Of a stretch of 64,000 nucleotides of DNA, positions 43,543 to 54,953 are shown piece after piece. The stretch's first letter is position 1. Every line of letters starts with the position of its first letter. Under the pieces are notes generated by a model. The model ran no database searches. It saw only the letters and a list, made by a program, of their open reading frames with translations, and was not told where the DNA came from. Source of the stretch: Chitinibacter bivalviorum (GTDB lineage: Bacteria > Pseudomonadota > Gammaproteobacteria > Burkholderiales > Chitinibacteraceae); the NCBI RefSeq assembly GCF_013403565.1, contig NZ_CP058627.1, positions 2,294,001-2,358,000 on the forward strand. The letters run 5' to 3'. Made by a program: the position numbers and the translations under genes.

Positions 43543-44199
43543 TTATTTGATGGTTTTTACGCCATTGGCCGTGCCTAGCAGCAACACATCAGCGCGACGG
43601 TGCGCGAAGATACCGTTCGTCACCACGCCGACGATTTGGTTCAATTTTGACTCCAAATCATTCGCTTGAGTGATTTGCAAACCGTGCACGTCGATGATGA
43701 TGTTGCCATTGTCGGTAATCACACCTTCGCGGTACGCAGGGTGGCCGCCGAGCTTGACGATTTCACGCGCAACGTAGGAGCGCGCCATTGGAATGACTTC
43801 CACTGGCAATGGGAAATTACCCAAAATATCGACCAATTTTGATTCATCCGCGATGCAGATAAATTTATCGGCCACAGCGGCGACGATTTTTTCCCGCGTC
43901 AGCGCTGCGCCGCCGCCTTTGATCATTTGCAATTGATGATTAATTTCATCCGCGCCATCGACATACACGGGCAATTCATCAACCGTATTGAGCTCGTACA
44001 CAGGAATACCGTGGGATTTCAGACGCGCTACGCTGGCTTCAGATGAAGACACTGCGCCTTTGATCCGACCTTTAATTTCCGCCAGTGCATCAATAAAGTA
44101 GTTTGCCGTCGAACCTGTACCAACCCCGACAATGCAGTCATCAGGAATGTAGGCAATGGCAGCACGGCCAACCGCTTCTTTCAATTCATTTTGAGTCAT
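43543..44199 (-). CDS. rpiA: Ribose-5-phosphate isomerase A
   Basis: A 218-residue RpiA interconverting ribose 5-phosphate and ribulose 5-phosphate in the pentose phosphate pathway. [27 protein letters not shown] and [12 protein letters not shown] are the active-site motifs. GGAG lies five to six bases before the ATG; an upstream TTG is less likely. Confidence 0.97.
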   Translation of the reverse strand: MTQNELKEAVGRAAIAYIPDDCIVGVGTGSTANYFIDALAEIKGRIKGAVSSSEASVARLKSHGIPVYELNTVDELPVYVDGADEINHQLQMIKGGGAALTREKIVAAVADKFICIADESKLVDILGNFPLPVEVIPMARSYVAREIVKLGGHPAYREGVITDNGNIIIDVHGLQITQANDLESKLNQIVGVVTNGIFAHRRADVLLLGTANGVKTIK

Positions 44200-44554
44200 G
44201 GCAGCTCCTAAATAGGTCAAATTGGATTACACAGTGAATGCGTAATAGTACACCGTAGTACGCCACTCAGATTGTGAGTTATTTCAATCGTCCGCAGCTT
44301 GCCACGCATCAAGAAGCAACCATTCAGTCGCATCCCGCAGCTCACACTCAGCCCAAATCCTTGGCACGCAACACCACCTACGCTGGGTATAAGCTAAAAA
44401 TCAAAGCCAAATAATCATTTCATAGCGATACCCATTAGAAGTATTCGCTGACTCGCCGTGCACAGATTGTGATGCCGAACTTTGGCCTTAACTGTCGCTA
44501 CTGCGCCCAGCAGTGACTCGATATACTGCAACACCGTTCCCCTTCGAGTTCACG
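44200..44554. other. Divergent intergenic region rpiA-rarD
   Basis: No gene is seen in these 355 bp. They must hold the rpiA promoter (minus) and the rarD promoter (plus). TATACT at 44522-44527 could be a rarD -10, but I see no matching -35. Confidence 0.4.
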
Positions 44555-45436
44555 ATGAATTCAGGCCTACTCTCCGCCGCACTCGCTTATTTAATCTGGG
44601 GCCTGTTTCCGCTCTATTTCAAAGTGCTGCAATTTTTGCCTGCGGGCGAAATTGTCTTGCATCGCATCGTTTGGGCTTTGCTGTTTTTATTGGGTATCTT
44701 GACCTGGCGCGGCCAATGGCAGTGGTTGGCGCAATTAAAAAATCGGCGACTCGTCGCAGGCTTTGCCCTTAGCGCTGTCCTACTGTCAATCAACTGGTTT
44801 GTGTATATTTGGGCCGCCAATTCGGGCCGCGTGGTCGATGCCAGCCTTGGTTATTTCATCAATCCGCTGATTAATGTACTGCTCGGCGTACTGGTCTTGC
44901 ATGAGCGGCTGCGCACGATGCAATGGGTCTGCATTGCCATCGCAGGCGCTGGGGTTGCCTGGCTGACCGTCTCATCAGGGCAATTACCTTGGGTGGCGCT
45001 CACCGTCGCGACGACCTTTGGCATTTACGGCTTATTGCGCAAAACTGCGCATCTGGGCGCGCTAGAAGGATTAACGCTAGAAACCGCCTTGCTGTTTCCA
45101 CTCGCAGTGGCAGGTTTAGTGTATCTGAGCTTGAATGGCGAGAATGGCTTTAGCCATACCTCAACAGGTATGCAGATCACCATCATGCTATCCGGGCCAA
45201 TCACGGCAATACCCCTACTACTCTTTGCGGCAGCAGCGCGAAAAATCACCATGGTGCAATTGGGCCTGATGCAGTATCTCGGCCCCTCGGTGCAACTAAT
45301 CTTGGCGATTTGGCTCTGGCATGAGCCCTTTGGGATCGATCGGAGGATCGGCTTTGGTTTGATCTGGCTGGCACTCATCTTGTTTAGCGCCGAAGGTTAC
45401 CTCAAGCACCGCGCGACTTATAAGCTCGCCAAATAA
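44555..45436 (+). CDS. rarD: RarD, EamA-type transporter
   Basis: A 293-residue membrane protein with about ten helices in two EamA repeats, beginning LLSAALAYLIWGLFPLYFK, typical of RarD (chloramphenicol-sensitivity protein). Substrate is unknown. The ATG is preferred to a GTG 42 bases earlier. The last 19 bases overlap marC antisense. Confidence 0.9.
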   Translation: MNSGLLSAALAYLIWGLFPLYFKVLQFLPAGEIVLHRIVWALLFLLGILTWRGQWQWLAQLKNRRLVAGFALSAVLLSINWFVYIWAANSGRVVDASLGYFINPLINVLLGVLVLHERLRTMQWVCIAIAGAGVAWLTVSSGQLPWVALTVATTFGIYGLLRKTAHLGALEGLTLETALLFPLAVAGLVYLSLNGENGFSHTSTGMQITIMLSGPITAIPLLLFAAAARKITMVQLGLMQYLGPSVQLILAIWLWHEPFGIDRRIGFGLIWLALILFSAEGYLKHRATYKLAK

Positions 45437-46017
45437 GCGCGAATACCATCGAGCAGCATTTGCACTGCGATCGCGGTCAAGATCAAGCCCATCAGCCGCT
45501 CGAAGGCGGTTGTCACTTGCTCGCCCAAGACTTGGCTGATTTTCTCGGAGAAAGCCAAAGTGAAAGCACACACCAGCATGGTAAGCGCCAGCGCCGCGAT
45601 CCACACCCAGATTCGCTCCGGATCGCGCGAGACCAGTAGCAGCACGGTCGCTAAAGCCGACGGCCCCGCCAGCAAGGGAATCGCCAGCGGCACAATATAA
45701 GGCTCGCCCTGCTGCGTATCGCCAAACACCCCGTCAGGATGCGGAAACACCATCCGCAGCGCAATCAAAAACAGAATCACGCCGCCCGCAATACCGAGCG
45801 AGGTTTGCGATAAATGCATTAATTCTAGAAATTGCCGCCCAAAGACCATAAACAGCAGCAAGATAATAAAGGCGACACTGACCTCGCGCACGATCATGCG
45901 CCAGCGTCGCTCGGGCGGAACTTGCTTCATCAAAGAAACAAACAAGGGAATGCCGCCCAGCGGGTCGGTCACCAGCAGCAGCAAGACAAATGCAGAGAGA
46001 AAAGTTGGGCTATCCAT
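45418..46017 (-). CDS. MarC family integral membrane protein
   Basis: A 199-residue protein of the MarC/UPF0056 family with six predicted membrane helices; LLLVTDPLGGIPLFVSL and PLAIPLLAGPSALATVLLL are the two family repeats. Function is not established. A TTG precedes the chosen ATG by one codon. It is convergent with rarD. Confidence 0.9.
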   Translation of the reverse strand: MDSPTFLSAFVLLLLVTDPLGGIPLFVSLMKQVPPERRWRMIVREVSVAFIILLLFMVFGRQFLELMHLSQTSLGIAGGVILFLIALRMVFPHPDGVFGDTQQGEPYIVPLAIPLLAGPSALATVLLLVSRDPERIWVWIAALALTMLVCAFTLAFSEKISQVLGEQVTTAFERLMGLILTAIAVQMLLDGIRAYLASL

Positions 46018-46057
46018 CAACGCAGTTTAGCTAAGCCCACTGTACTGTCATATGCGG

Positions 46058-46086
46058 GAAAACGCCCAGCTTGAACGGCTAGGCGT
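46058..46086 (-). terminator. Terminator-like hairpin after the TPR gene
   Basis: acgcc-t-agc pairs with gct-g-ggcgt, with one mismatch, followed on the minus strand by tttt, 15 bases after the stop. Confidence 0.5.
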
Positions 46087-46100
46087 CTGATACATAGGAA

Positions 46101-47141
46101 TTAGGAGAAATCCCGCGCCAAGCAGCGCACGCGACTGCGTGCCAGCAATTGAGTAATTTGCTTCGCATGAACCGCAGTGACTTTGACGGGAATAGCTTGC
46201 TCGTTTTGCAGTACGTAGTTGTAATGCGGCAGGCTGGCTGATACATCACCACATTGCTCGTACCAGGTGATGAGGGCCTGGCTGCAGCGCAGTAACAGCG
46301 GCGCAAGATTGGCCATTTTGGCCAATTGATGCGCGTCTTCGAGAACTTGCCCAGTTTGGCCATCGCCCATTTTAAGCAGCGTTTCACTCAAGGCCGTCAG
46401 CGCATGGGCTTTACCCCATAAATTATCATTTTGCTCGCTGAGCTGATACGCCGTCTCAAGCTCAAGCTTGGCTTGTGCGTAATGCCCCTGCTGCGCATGC
46501 ACACGACCACGGAAATAGACCACCTCGGCCGACCAGATTTTATTGCTAATGGTGGTTTCGAGTAGTTTTTCTGCCTCTGCAATGCATTGCAAAGTATAGC
46601 TATAACGCCCCAAGCGATAGGCATCACTAGCCACATTGAGCAGCGCCTCTCCTTTGCGCTCGTCATGGTTGAGTCGACGCGCCATTTCCAGCGCCAACTC
46701 ATTAAACTGCAAAGCCGACTCCATATCGCCAAAGCCAATGTAGACCTGGCCAACACCGAGATAGACGCGGATACACAATTCTCTATCGTTGATCTTGCGG
46801 GCAATTTGTAGGGCATTAGACCAGTGATCGAGCGCACGCATCGGCTCACCACTGAGCAAATGCGATGTGCCAAGCAGGATCATCGCCTCAGTTTCATCGC
46901 GCGCTCGTTTGGCCGCGCGAAAACCTTCAATCGCCGAACTAAAGGCCATTTGCGCTTTATCGTGCTCACTGATGTGCTGCCATGCGTGCCCCATAACCGC
47001 GCTGGCCAAGGCGGTAAGATAAACATCGCCCTTGACCGATTTGAGCAACTCTAGGGCCACCAAGGGCGAAGGCGGTGAGCCGCAATGCGCCTCTTTGGCA
47101 ATCGTTTGCAACTCCAGAATTAAACGGTCTCTCTCTGACAT
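46101..47141 (-). CDS. TPR-repeat protein, function unknown
   Basis: A 346-residue protein made of helical tetratricopeptide-like repeats across about 50-330 (for example GVGQVYIGFGDMESALQFNEL and YFRGRVHAQQGHYAQAKLEL). No signal peptide or enzymatic domain is seen, so it is probably a cytoplasmic scaffold. Its ATG overlaps the stop of the upstream GGDEF-like gene as TAATG, so the two proteins are likely made together. A TTG seven codons earlier is an alternative start. Confidence 0.85.
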   Translation of the reverse strand: MSERDRLILELQTIAKEAHCGSPPSPLVALELLKSVKGDVYLTALASAVMGHAWQHISEHDKAQMAFSSAIEGFRAAKRARDETEAMILLGTSHLLSGEPMRALDHWSNALQIARKINDRELCIRVYLGVGQVYIGFGDMESALQFNELALEMARRLNHDERKGEALLNVASDAYRLGRYSYTLQCIAEAEKLLETTISNKIWSAEVVYFRGRVHAQQGHYAQAKLELETAYQLSEQNDNLWGKAHALTALSETLLKMGDGQTGQVLEDAHQLAKMANLAPLLLRCSQALITWYEQCGDVSASLPHYNYVLQNEQAIPVKVTAVHAKQITQLLARSRVRCLARDFS

Positions 47142-48439
47142 TACAAGGTGCCATCCCAACAAATATGATTACTTTCTTTTCGTTGCGCCAAAAATAGCGC
47201 CAAATTGGCACGCAATTGAAATACATCGCGCGCTTCACCCGCCTGATACATTGCGCCACCCACACTGATACTGAGTGGCTCAGGCAAGTAGACTTGCTCG
47301 AGTTGGCTGATTTTTCGCTGGACCTTGGCGATCATCTCGTCGAGCTGAGATGGATGTTTGCCCAAAGTCACCAACTCAAATGCGCCGCTACTTGACGTGA
47401 CCAAGACTGCATCGCTCGGCGCTTCGCTTTGCAATACCTGAGCAATCTGCACATAAATCAACATGGCAGACTCTTTCCCCAGCACCTCGCTGATGCTGGC
47501 GTAAAAATCAATCCCGATACTGAGTAAGGCCAGCGATACGCCAGCGGCAGCCTGTTCGAGCAAGCCTTCCCAGCGCATGGTGAGGTAGCGCGAATGGTAA
47601 AGCCCAGTGATGTCATCCCTAAACCCTACTGCTTCGAGCTGCTGCACCTGCTGATGCTGAACTTCGTTTTTCTCACGCAGTAGTTCAATCTCGATTTCAC
47701 TGGTGATTTGCTGCAATTTATACTCGATCATCGCCAAACGACGCGGCTTCGATGGCAAAGCAGCACTGACGGCCGGCAGCGCTAGGGCTTGCCTAAAATA
47801 CACTGCCGCCTCTTGATCACGCCCCAAAGTTTGGCAGGCCCGACCCAATTCAATCGCCATTTGGCGCGCCTCTGCAATGAGTAGCGGTAAATGCTGATTG
47901 GCAATATCGATTGCCCAACTGAGTTGCTCGCCACCGATTTCTGGGCTTTTTGCAAACAGTTTGAGCAAGGCCAAACTACAGTGTGCGATCGCCATCGCGT
48001 CATTCTGGTACAACTTAATGGCCAATATCAGTGCTTGCTGTGCCAGCGCTAGCTCACCCAACTCACTTTGAAGCTGGCTGATCAGCTCTTGCAATACGGG
48101 GCATAAACGCACATTGGGAAACTGCAAGGCACGCTGTAGAGCCTGTTTGGCCATTTCAGCTTGTTCCAGCGCGAGCAAATCAAGACCGATTTGCAATTGC
48201 AACAAACTGTGCTGATAGTCACCAAGCTGGGTGACCATATAGGCGTGCTGATGCACCGCCAAAGCACGCTCGGCTTGATTGGCTTTGCGCAGTAACTCGC
48301 CTATCTTGGCCCAGTACAGCACTTCATCACTCAAATCTTGCGCACTTTCCAGACCAGCTAACCATGCTTTCATCGCGGCACTGTACTGACCTTGCCGTTC
48401 AAATTGCTGCCCTGAACTCAACCATTGTTGCTGATCCAC
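47141..48439 (-). CDS. TPR protein with degenerate GGDEF domain
   Basis: A 432-residue protein. Residues 1-225 are TPR-like helices; 240-270 look like a coiled linker; 271-428 have the layout of a diguanylate cyclase domain: DDITGLYHSRYL (275-286) for the DxLTGLxNRR start, GIDFYASISEVLGKES (309-324) for the substrate helix, LSISVGGA near 389. The GGDEF signature is replaced by SGAFE (351-355), so c-di-GMP synthesis is unlikely. The start is GTG. Paired with the next gene by TAATG. Confidence 0.85.
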   Translation of the reverse strand: MDQQQWLSSGQQFERQGQYSAAMKAWLAGLESAQDLSDEVLYWAKIGELLRKANQAERALAVHQHAYMVTQLGDYQHSLLQLQIGLDLLALEQAEMAKQALQRALQFPNVRLCPVLQELISQLQSELGELALAQQALILAIKLYQNDAMAIAHCSLALLKLFAKSPEIGGEQLSWAIDIANQHLPLLIAEARQMAIELGRACQTLGRDQEAAVYFRQALALPAVSAALPSKPRRLAMIEYKLQQITSEIEIELLREKNEVQHQQVQQLEAVGFRDDITGLYHSRYLTMRWEGLLEQAAAGVSLALLSIGIDFYASISEVLGKESAMLIYVQIAQVLQSEAPSDAVLVTSSSGAFELVTLGKHPSQLDEMIAKVQRKISQLEQVYLPEPLSISVGGAMYQAGEARDVFQLRANLALFLAQRKESNHICWDGTL

Positions 48440-48461
48440 GCTGCACCTATTTTTTCATCAT

Positions 48462-48486
48462 AAAAAAAGCCCCGTAAACGGGGCTT
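48462..48486 (-). terminator. Second hairpin terminator downstream of gltD1
   Basis: aagccccgt pairs with acggggctt, followed on the minus strand by seven T. It lies about 200 bases after the gltD stop and just before the GGDEF-like gene. Confidence 0.75.
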
Positions 48487-48644
48487 CAGGCTGCTGACTA
48501 GGAAAACATCTCGCTGTTCAAGCCTCGGCAAAGCCGAGCCTAGCACGCAAATATGAATACTTGCAGCCTTGATGTTCTATTCCCACCCCTACCGTCCCCT
48601 CCCTGAGGGGAAACCTCGCTTCGCGAGCTGGGTTTGTCATTAAT

Positions 48645-48671
48645 AAAAAAGCCCCGCTCGCGGGGCTTTTT
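48645..48671 (-). terminator. Terminator of the first gltBD operon
   Basis: aaaaaagccccg pairs with cggggcttttt around a 4-nt loop, 14 bases after gltD1. The T run is on the minus strand; the symmetry allows both directions. Confidence 0.85.
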
Positions 48672-48684
48672 TACACAGCTTCGA

Positions 48685-50118
<1,434 letters not shown>

Positions 50119-50208
50119 TCAGATTGCGACTTACGGGCATATACCCTGCACATCTAAATCAAAACTTATTCTGTCGTGGGCAGCATCGCCGCCCACCACC
50201 TCACACAC

Positions 50209-53200
50209 TTAGTCTTTCAACAAGGCATCGAGCTTGGCCACTTTTGGTTTCACCAACCAGAAGTAATCCACAGCTTCATCGAAGTTCGCCAACAACTCAG
50301 CGGCTTTGCTTGAACCCGTCAGCGCTGCGTGCGCAGCGATCTTGTCTTTCAAGAAAGCGCGGATTGCGCCGTAGGCTTCGCCATTGATCAGATTCGTGTC
50401 GATCAATTCATTGTTGTAGCGATACGCGAATTTTTGGTTTGGATCGTAAACCAGCGCAAAACCACCAGTCATACCCGCGCCGAAGTTGTAGCCGGTTTCA
50501 CCCAGCACCACCACGCAGCCGCCAGTCATGTATTCACAACCGTGATCGCCCACGCCTTCCACAATCGCTGTCGCGCCGGAGTTACGCACCGCGAAACGTT
50601 CACCCGCCATACCGGCTGCGAACAACTCGCCACCAGTAGCACCATACAAACACGTGTTACCAACAATGGTGGCTTCGTGCGAAGCAAACTCGCTACCTTT
50701 TGGTGGGTAGATCACGACTTTACCGCCGTTCATACCTTTACCAACGTAGTCATTGGCATCACCGGCCAACTCGATCGTCAGACCTTTAGCATTCCAAACA
50801 CCGAGCGATTGACCCGCAGAGCCGTTCAGTTTGATGTGCAATGAGCCATCAGCCAGACCCGCTGCGCCGTGCGCTTTAGCGATCTCGCCTGACAGACGCG
50901 CACCGATCGAGCGGTGAATATTGCGTACATCGTATTCAAAGCTTTGTTTGGTGCCCGCTTTAATACCTGCCAATGCATCGCGCACCATTTCTTCCGCCAA
51001 CTCGCCCTTGTCGAAAGACGGGTTGCTCGCTTCAACGCAGAAGCGTGGTACTGAATCTGGTGTTGTACCTTGGCTCAACAGCGCGCTCATCGCGAGTTTC
51101 TTCTGTTTCTCAGTCGCGCCTTCAATCAGGCCGAGCAATTCGGTACGACCAACCAAGTCTTCAAACTTGCGAATACCCAAGCTCGCCATCAATTCGCGCG
51201 TTTCTTGCGCGATGAAGGTGAAGTAATTCACGACCATTTCTGGCAAACCGATGAAGTACTTACTACGCAGTTTGATTTCTTGCGTTGCCACGCCAGTCGC
51301 GCAGTTGTTCAAGTGGCAAATCCGCAGGAATTTACAACCCAGCGCCACCATCGGGCCAGTACCAAAGCCGAAGCTCTCTGCACCCATGATCGCGGCCTTC
51401 ACCACATCCAGACCGGTTTTCAAACCACCGTCAGCTTGAACGCGAACGCGGCCGCGCAGACCATTGGCGCGCAATACTTGCTGCGCTTCGGTCAAGCCCA
51501 ACTCGAACGGCGAACCTGCGTATTTCACAGATGCCAGAGGCGACGCAGCCGTACCGCCGTCGTAACCAGAAATCGTGATTAAGTCAGCGTAAGCTTTCGC
51601 AACACCGGCAGCGATCGTACCCACGCCAGGTTCGGCAACCAACTTGACCGAAACTAGGGCAGCAGGGTTGACCTGTTTCAAGTCAAAAATCAACTGAGCC
51701 AAATCTTCAATCGAGTAAATATCGTGATGCGGCGGTGGCGAAATCAAGCTAATGCCTGGTTTGCTGTGACGCAGTTTTGCGATCAATGGCGATACTTTAT
51801 CGCCTGGCAACTGACCACCTTCACCCGGTTTCGCGCCTTGAGCTACTTTAATCTGCAGCACTTCAGCATTCACGAGGTAGTGCGGCGTTACGCCGAAACG
51901 ACCTGAAGCCACCTGCTTGATTTTCGACATTTTCGGTGTGCCGTAGCGAGCTTCATCCTCACCACCTTCACCCGAGTTCGAGCGCGCGCCCAAACGGTGC
52001 ATACCTTCAGCCAAGGCTTCGTGCGCTTCTGGGCTCAAGGCACCAAGAGACATACCGGCTGAGTCAAAACGCTTCACGATGCTTTCCAGCGGCTCAACTT
52101 CGTCAATCGAAATTGCTTTAGCTGGGTCGATTTGCAGCGCCATCAAGTCGCGCAACATTGCGACAGGGCGTTTGTTCACTAGATCAGCGTATTGTTTGTA
52201 GGCTTTGTAATCGCCGTTTTGCACGGCCTTTTGCAGCGCCATCACCACGTCTGGATTGTAAGCGTGGTATTCCTCGCCGAACACATACTTGAGCAAACCA
52301 CCTTGCGCCAATGGACGCATTGGGTTGAATGCCAGCTTGTTCAATTTCGCTTGGTCTTCTTGGAAATCAGCGAAGTTAGCACCAGAAATGCGCGACACCG
52401 TGCCAGTTAAACACAGATCGATCACTTCTTCGCCGATACCCACGCCTTCAAACAACTGCGAGCCGCGATAAGAAGCAACGGTCGAAATACCCATCTTCGA
52501 CAAGATCTTCATCAGACCTTTATTGATACCTTTGCGGAAATTGTTCGCCGCTTTTTCGAGCGTTGACTCGATTTGACCCATGTCGATCAATTCTTTGATC
52601 GTCTGGTAAGCGAGGTACGGAACAACCGCCGTCGCGCCGTAGCCGATCAAACACGCAAAGTGGTGTGGATCGCGCGTCGTTGCGGTTTCAACGATGATAT
52701 TGGTTTTGCAACGCAAGCCGGCATTGATCAGCGCATGGTGAACGGCGCCAACAGCAAACAGCGCCGGAATCGGCATGCGGCCTTTGGCGATGTTTTTGTC
52801 CGACAACACGACAATCACCGTGCCTTCTTTCACACTAGCAAGCACGTCAGCTGTCAATTTCTCAATTGCCGCTTTCAACGTCGTACCAGCATCAAAACAG
52901 ATTTCGAAACGCGCTGATTTGAAGTCTGGGTCAGACTGGCCAACGATGGCGTCGAATTTATCGGTCGACAATACCGGTGAAGTCACTTCCAAACGTTTCG
53001 CGTGGCTTGGGCCGTCTTCAAACAGATTACGTTCTGGACCGAAGCACGTGTTCAGCGACATCACAATCGCTTCACGGATCGGGTCGATCGGTGGATTCGT
53101 TACTTGCGCGAATTGCTGGCGCAGGTAATCAAATGGCGAACGTACTTTCTCGCTCAATACAGCCATTGGGGTGTCATCACCCATCGAGCCGATGGCTTCT

Positions 53201-54651
53201 TGGCCATCCGCAGCCAAGACGCGCAAGATTTGGTCGCGTTCTTCAAACGTCAACTGGAATTGTTTCTGGTAGGTCAATAGGGTTGCCTTATCCATTTCTT
53301 CCAGTGGCTTGTTGTCTTCCGCCATTTCCAAGTGCGTTGCATGCTCTTTGAGCCACGCACGGTAAGGCTGAGCTGATTTGAGGCTGTTATCGATGGTTTC
53401 GGTATCGATAAACTCGCCGGTTTTCAGGTTAACGGCAACGATTTGACCTGGTTTTACGCGGCCTTTTTTCACCACGTCTTCAGGTTTGTAACCCCAAACG
53501 CCAATTTCAGACGCAATCGTGATGTGGCGATCTTTGGTAATCACATAACGCGCTGGACGCAGGCCATTACGGTCAAGCGCACAACCGGCGTAGTCGCCAG
53601 CCGCCCAAACGATACCGGCTGGGCCATCCCATGGCTCCATGTGCAGCGAGTTGTATTCGTAGAAAGCGCGCAGGTCGCGATCATTGCTATCGACGTTTTG
53701 CCAAGCTGGTGGCACGAGCAAACGGAAGGCGCGGAATACGTCTACGCCGCCGAGCACCAGGCTTTCCAGCATATTGTCCAAACTCATCGAGTCTGAACCA
53801 TTGGTTTGTACGATAGGGCGGATCGCGTCCATATCCAGCTTGTCGCTATCCATGATCGCTTCACGCGCTTTAGCCCACGCGCGGTTTCCCGTCAGCGTGT
53901 TGATCTCGCCGTTGTGCGCGAGGAAACGGAATGGCTGAGCTAATTTCCATTGTGGCCAAGTATTGGTCGAGAAACGTTGGTGGTACACCGCCATACTTGA
54001 ACCGAAACGCTCGTCTTTCAGATCGAGGTAGAACACCGGCAAGTTTTCTGGGGTTACCAAGCCTTTGTATGACATCACGTACGGGTTCAGCGTCGGGATG
54101 TAGAAATCTTTGTCGCCTGCGTTGGCTTTTTCAGCCAAGCGACGCGCTTGATAGAGTTTGCGGGCAAATTCGATTTCAGCCAAACCAGCTGGGGCATTGA
54201 CGAAAATCTGCTTGATCGATGGCAGTGAGGCCATTGCCGCCTCGCCCAGCGCATCCAGATTCACAGGGACGTCACGCACACCGGCTACAATCAGGCCTTG
54301 GCTTTCTACTGCGGAAACCAGATTCGCAATGGATTGCGCACAGGTATTGGCATCAAGACCAGCAAATACGAGGCCTGCAGTGAATTGCTCAGCCAGGGTA
54401 TAGCCATTATCTTGCGCTACGGCTTGCAAAAAGCCAGTTGGCTTGCGAAACAACAACCCGCAGCCATCACCTGATTTGCCATCGGCTGCAACCGCACCGC
54501 GGTGGGTCAAACAGGCCAGAGAATTAATCGCAGTCGATACCAGCCAATGCGACGGTTTATCATCCATCTGCGCGATCAAACCGAAGCCGCAGCTATCTTG
54601 CTCGAACTGCGGGCGGTACAACGTACCTTCTAACCAGCTTTGTCTATCCAT
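50209..54651 (-). CDS. gltB: Glutamate synthase large subunit, first set (enteric type)
   Basis: A 1480-residue subunit converting glutamine and 2-oxoglutarate to two glutamates. A propeptide of about 20 residues precedes the catalytic cysteine C21 (SCGFGLIAQ). The central and FMN domains and the 3Fe-4S cysteines (CKFLRICHLNNC) are present, then the C-terminal beta-helix. An ATG is preferred to an upstream TTG. CGFGLIA and GDGCGLL resemble E. coli GltB, unlike the second copy. Confidence 0.96.
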   Translation of the reverse strand: MDRQSWLEGTLYRPQFEQDSCGFGLIAQMDDKPSHWLVSTAINSLACLTHRGAVAADGKSGDGCGLLFRKPTGFLQAVAQDNGYTLAEQFTAGLVFAGLDANTCAQSIANLVSAVESQGLIVAGVRDVPVNLDALGEAAMASLPSIKQIFVNAPAGLAEIEFARKLYQARRLAEKANAGDKDFYIPTLNPYVMSYKGLVTPENLPVFYLDLKDERFGSSMAVYHQRFSTNTWPQWKLAQPFRFLAHNGEINTLTGNRAWAKAREAIMDSDKLDMDAIRPIVQTNGSDSMSLDNMLESLVLGGVDVFRAFRLLVPPAWQNVDSNDRDLRAFYEYNSLHMEPWDGPAGIVWAAGDYAGCALDRNGLRPARYVITKDRHITIASEIGVWGYKPEDVVKKGRVKPGQIVAVNLKTGEFIDTETIDNSLKSAQPYRAWLKEHATHLEMAEDNKPLEEMDKATLLTYQKQFQLTFEERDQILRVLAADGQEAIGSMGDDTPMAVLSEKVRSPFDYLRQQFAQVTNPPIDPIREAIVMSLNTCFGPERNLFEDGPSHAKRLEVTSPVLSTDKFDAIVGQSDPDFKSARFEICFDAGTTLKAAIEKLTADVLASVKEGTVIVVLSDKNIAKGRMPIPALFAVGAVHHALINAGLRCKTNIIVETATTRDPHHFACLIGYGATAVVPYLAYQTIKELIDMGQIESTLEKAANNFRKGINKGLMKILSKMGISTVASYRGSQLFEGVGIGEEVIDLCLTGTVSRISGANFADFQEDQAKLNKLAFNPMRPLAQGGLLKYVFGEEYHAYNPDVVMALQKAVQNGDYKAYKQYADLVNKRPVAMLRDLMALQIDPAKAISIDEVEPLESIVKRFDSAGMSLGALSPEAHEALAEGMHRLGARSNSGEGGEDEARYGTPKMSKIKQVASGRFGVTPHYLVNAEVLQIKVAQGAKPGEGGQLPGDKVSPLIAKLRHSKPGISLISPPPHHDIYSIEDLAQLIFDLKQVNPAALVSVKLVAEPGVGTIAAGVAKAYADLITISGYDGGTAASPLASVKYAGSPFELGLTEAQQVLRANGLRGRVRVQADGGLKTGLDVVKAAIMGAESFGFGTGPMVALGCKFLRICHLNNCATGVATQEIKLRSKYFIGLPEMVVNYFTFIAQETRELMASLGIRKFEDLVGRTELLGLIEGATEKQKKLAMSALLSQGTTPDSVPRFCVEASNPSFDKGELAEEMVRDALAGIKAGTKQSFEYDVRNIHRSIGARLSGEIAKAHGAAGLADGSLHIKLNGSAGQSLGVWNAKGLTIELAGDANDYVGKGMNGGKVVIYPPKGSEFASHEATIVGNTCLYGATGGELFAAGMAGERFAVRNSGATAIVEGVGDHGCEYMTGGCVVVLGETGYNFGAGMTGGFALVYDPNQKFAYRYNNELIDTNLINGEAYGAIRAFLKDKIAAHAALTGSSKAAELLANFDEAVDYFWLVKPKVAKLDALLKD

Positions 54652-54953
54652 CACAACGGAACCCTTAAAAGCCAAAAAACAAACCCACTAGGGATTGACC
54701 CTAGTCAAGCGAAAGGGCTTGATTCTAGCTTTTAAGAGTGCTAAACGCAACCCAAGCGCTGCGCCGAAGGACAATCGGGGATATCCCTGAAAGGCGCAAT
54801 GGCAAACACTTCACGCAAAGTAAGCTCGATTTAATTGCGCATTAATAATCAGGGCGATTTTGGCATCCACTAAACCGCATTAACAAAGTTTAAGTCTTGC
54901 CACCCAGCTCGACTCATACAATATGGCTTTGCAAACCAGCCGCGGAGCCCAAA
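54652..54953. other. Divergent region between gltB1 and the DUF1003 gene
   Basis: No gene is seen. The region must carry the gltB1 promoter. Two palindromes could be operators: actaggg/ccctagt (54688-54706, 5-nt spacer), about 40 bases before gltB1, and gggatatccc (54778-54787). Confidence 0.4.

Noticed and set aside
44513..44554. Longer RarD starting at a GTG
   Set aside because: The extra residues do not match the hydrophobic RarD start and the ATG at 44555 gives the family N-terminus.
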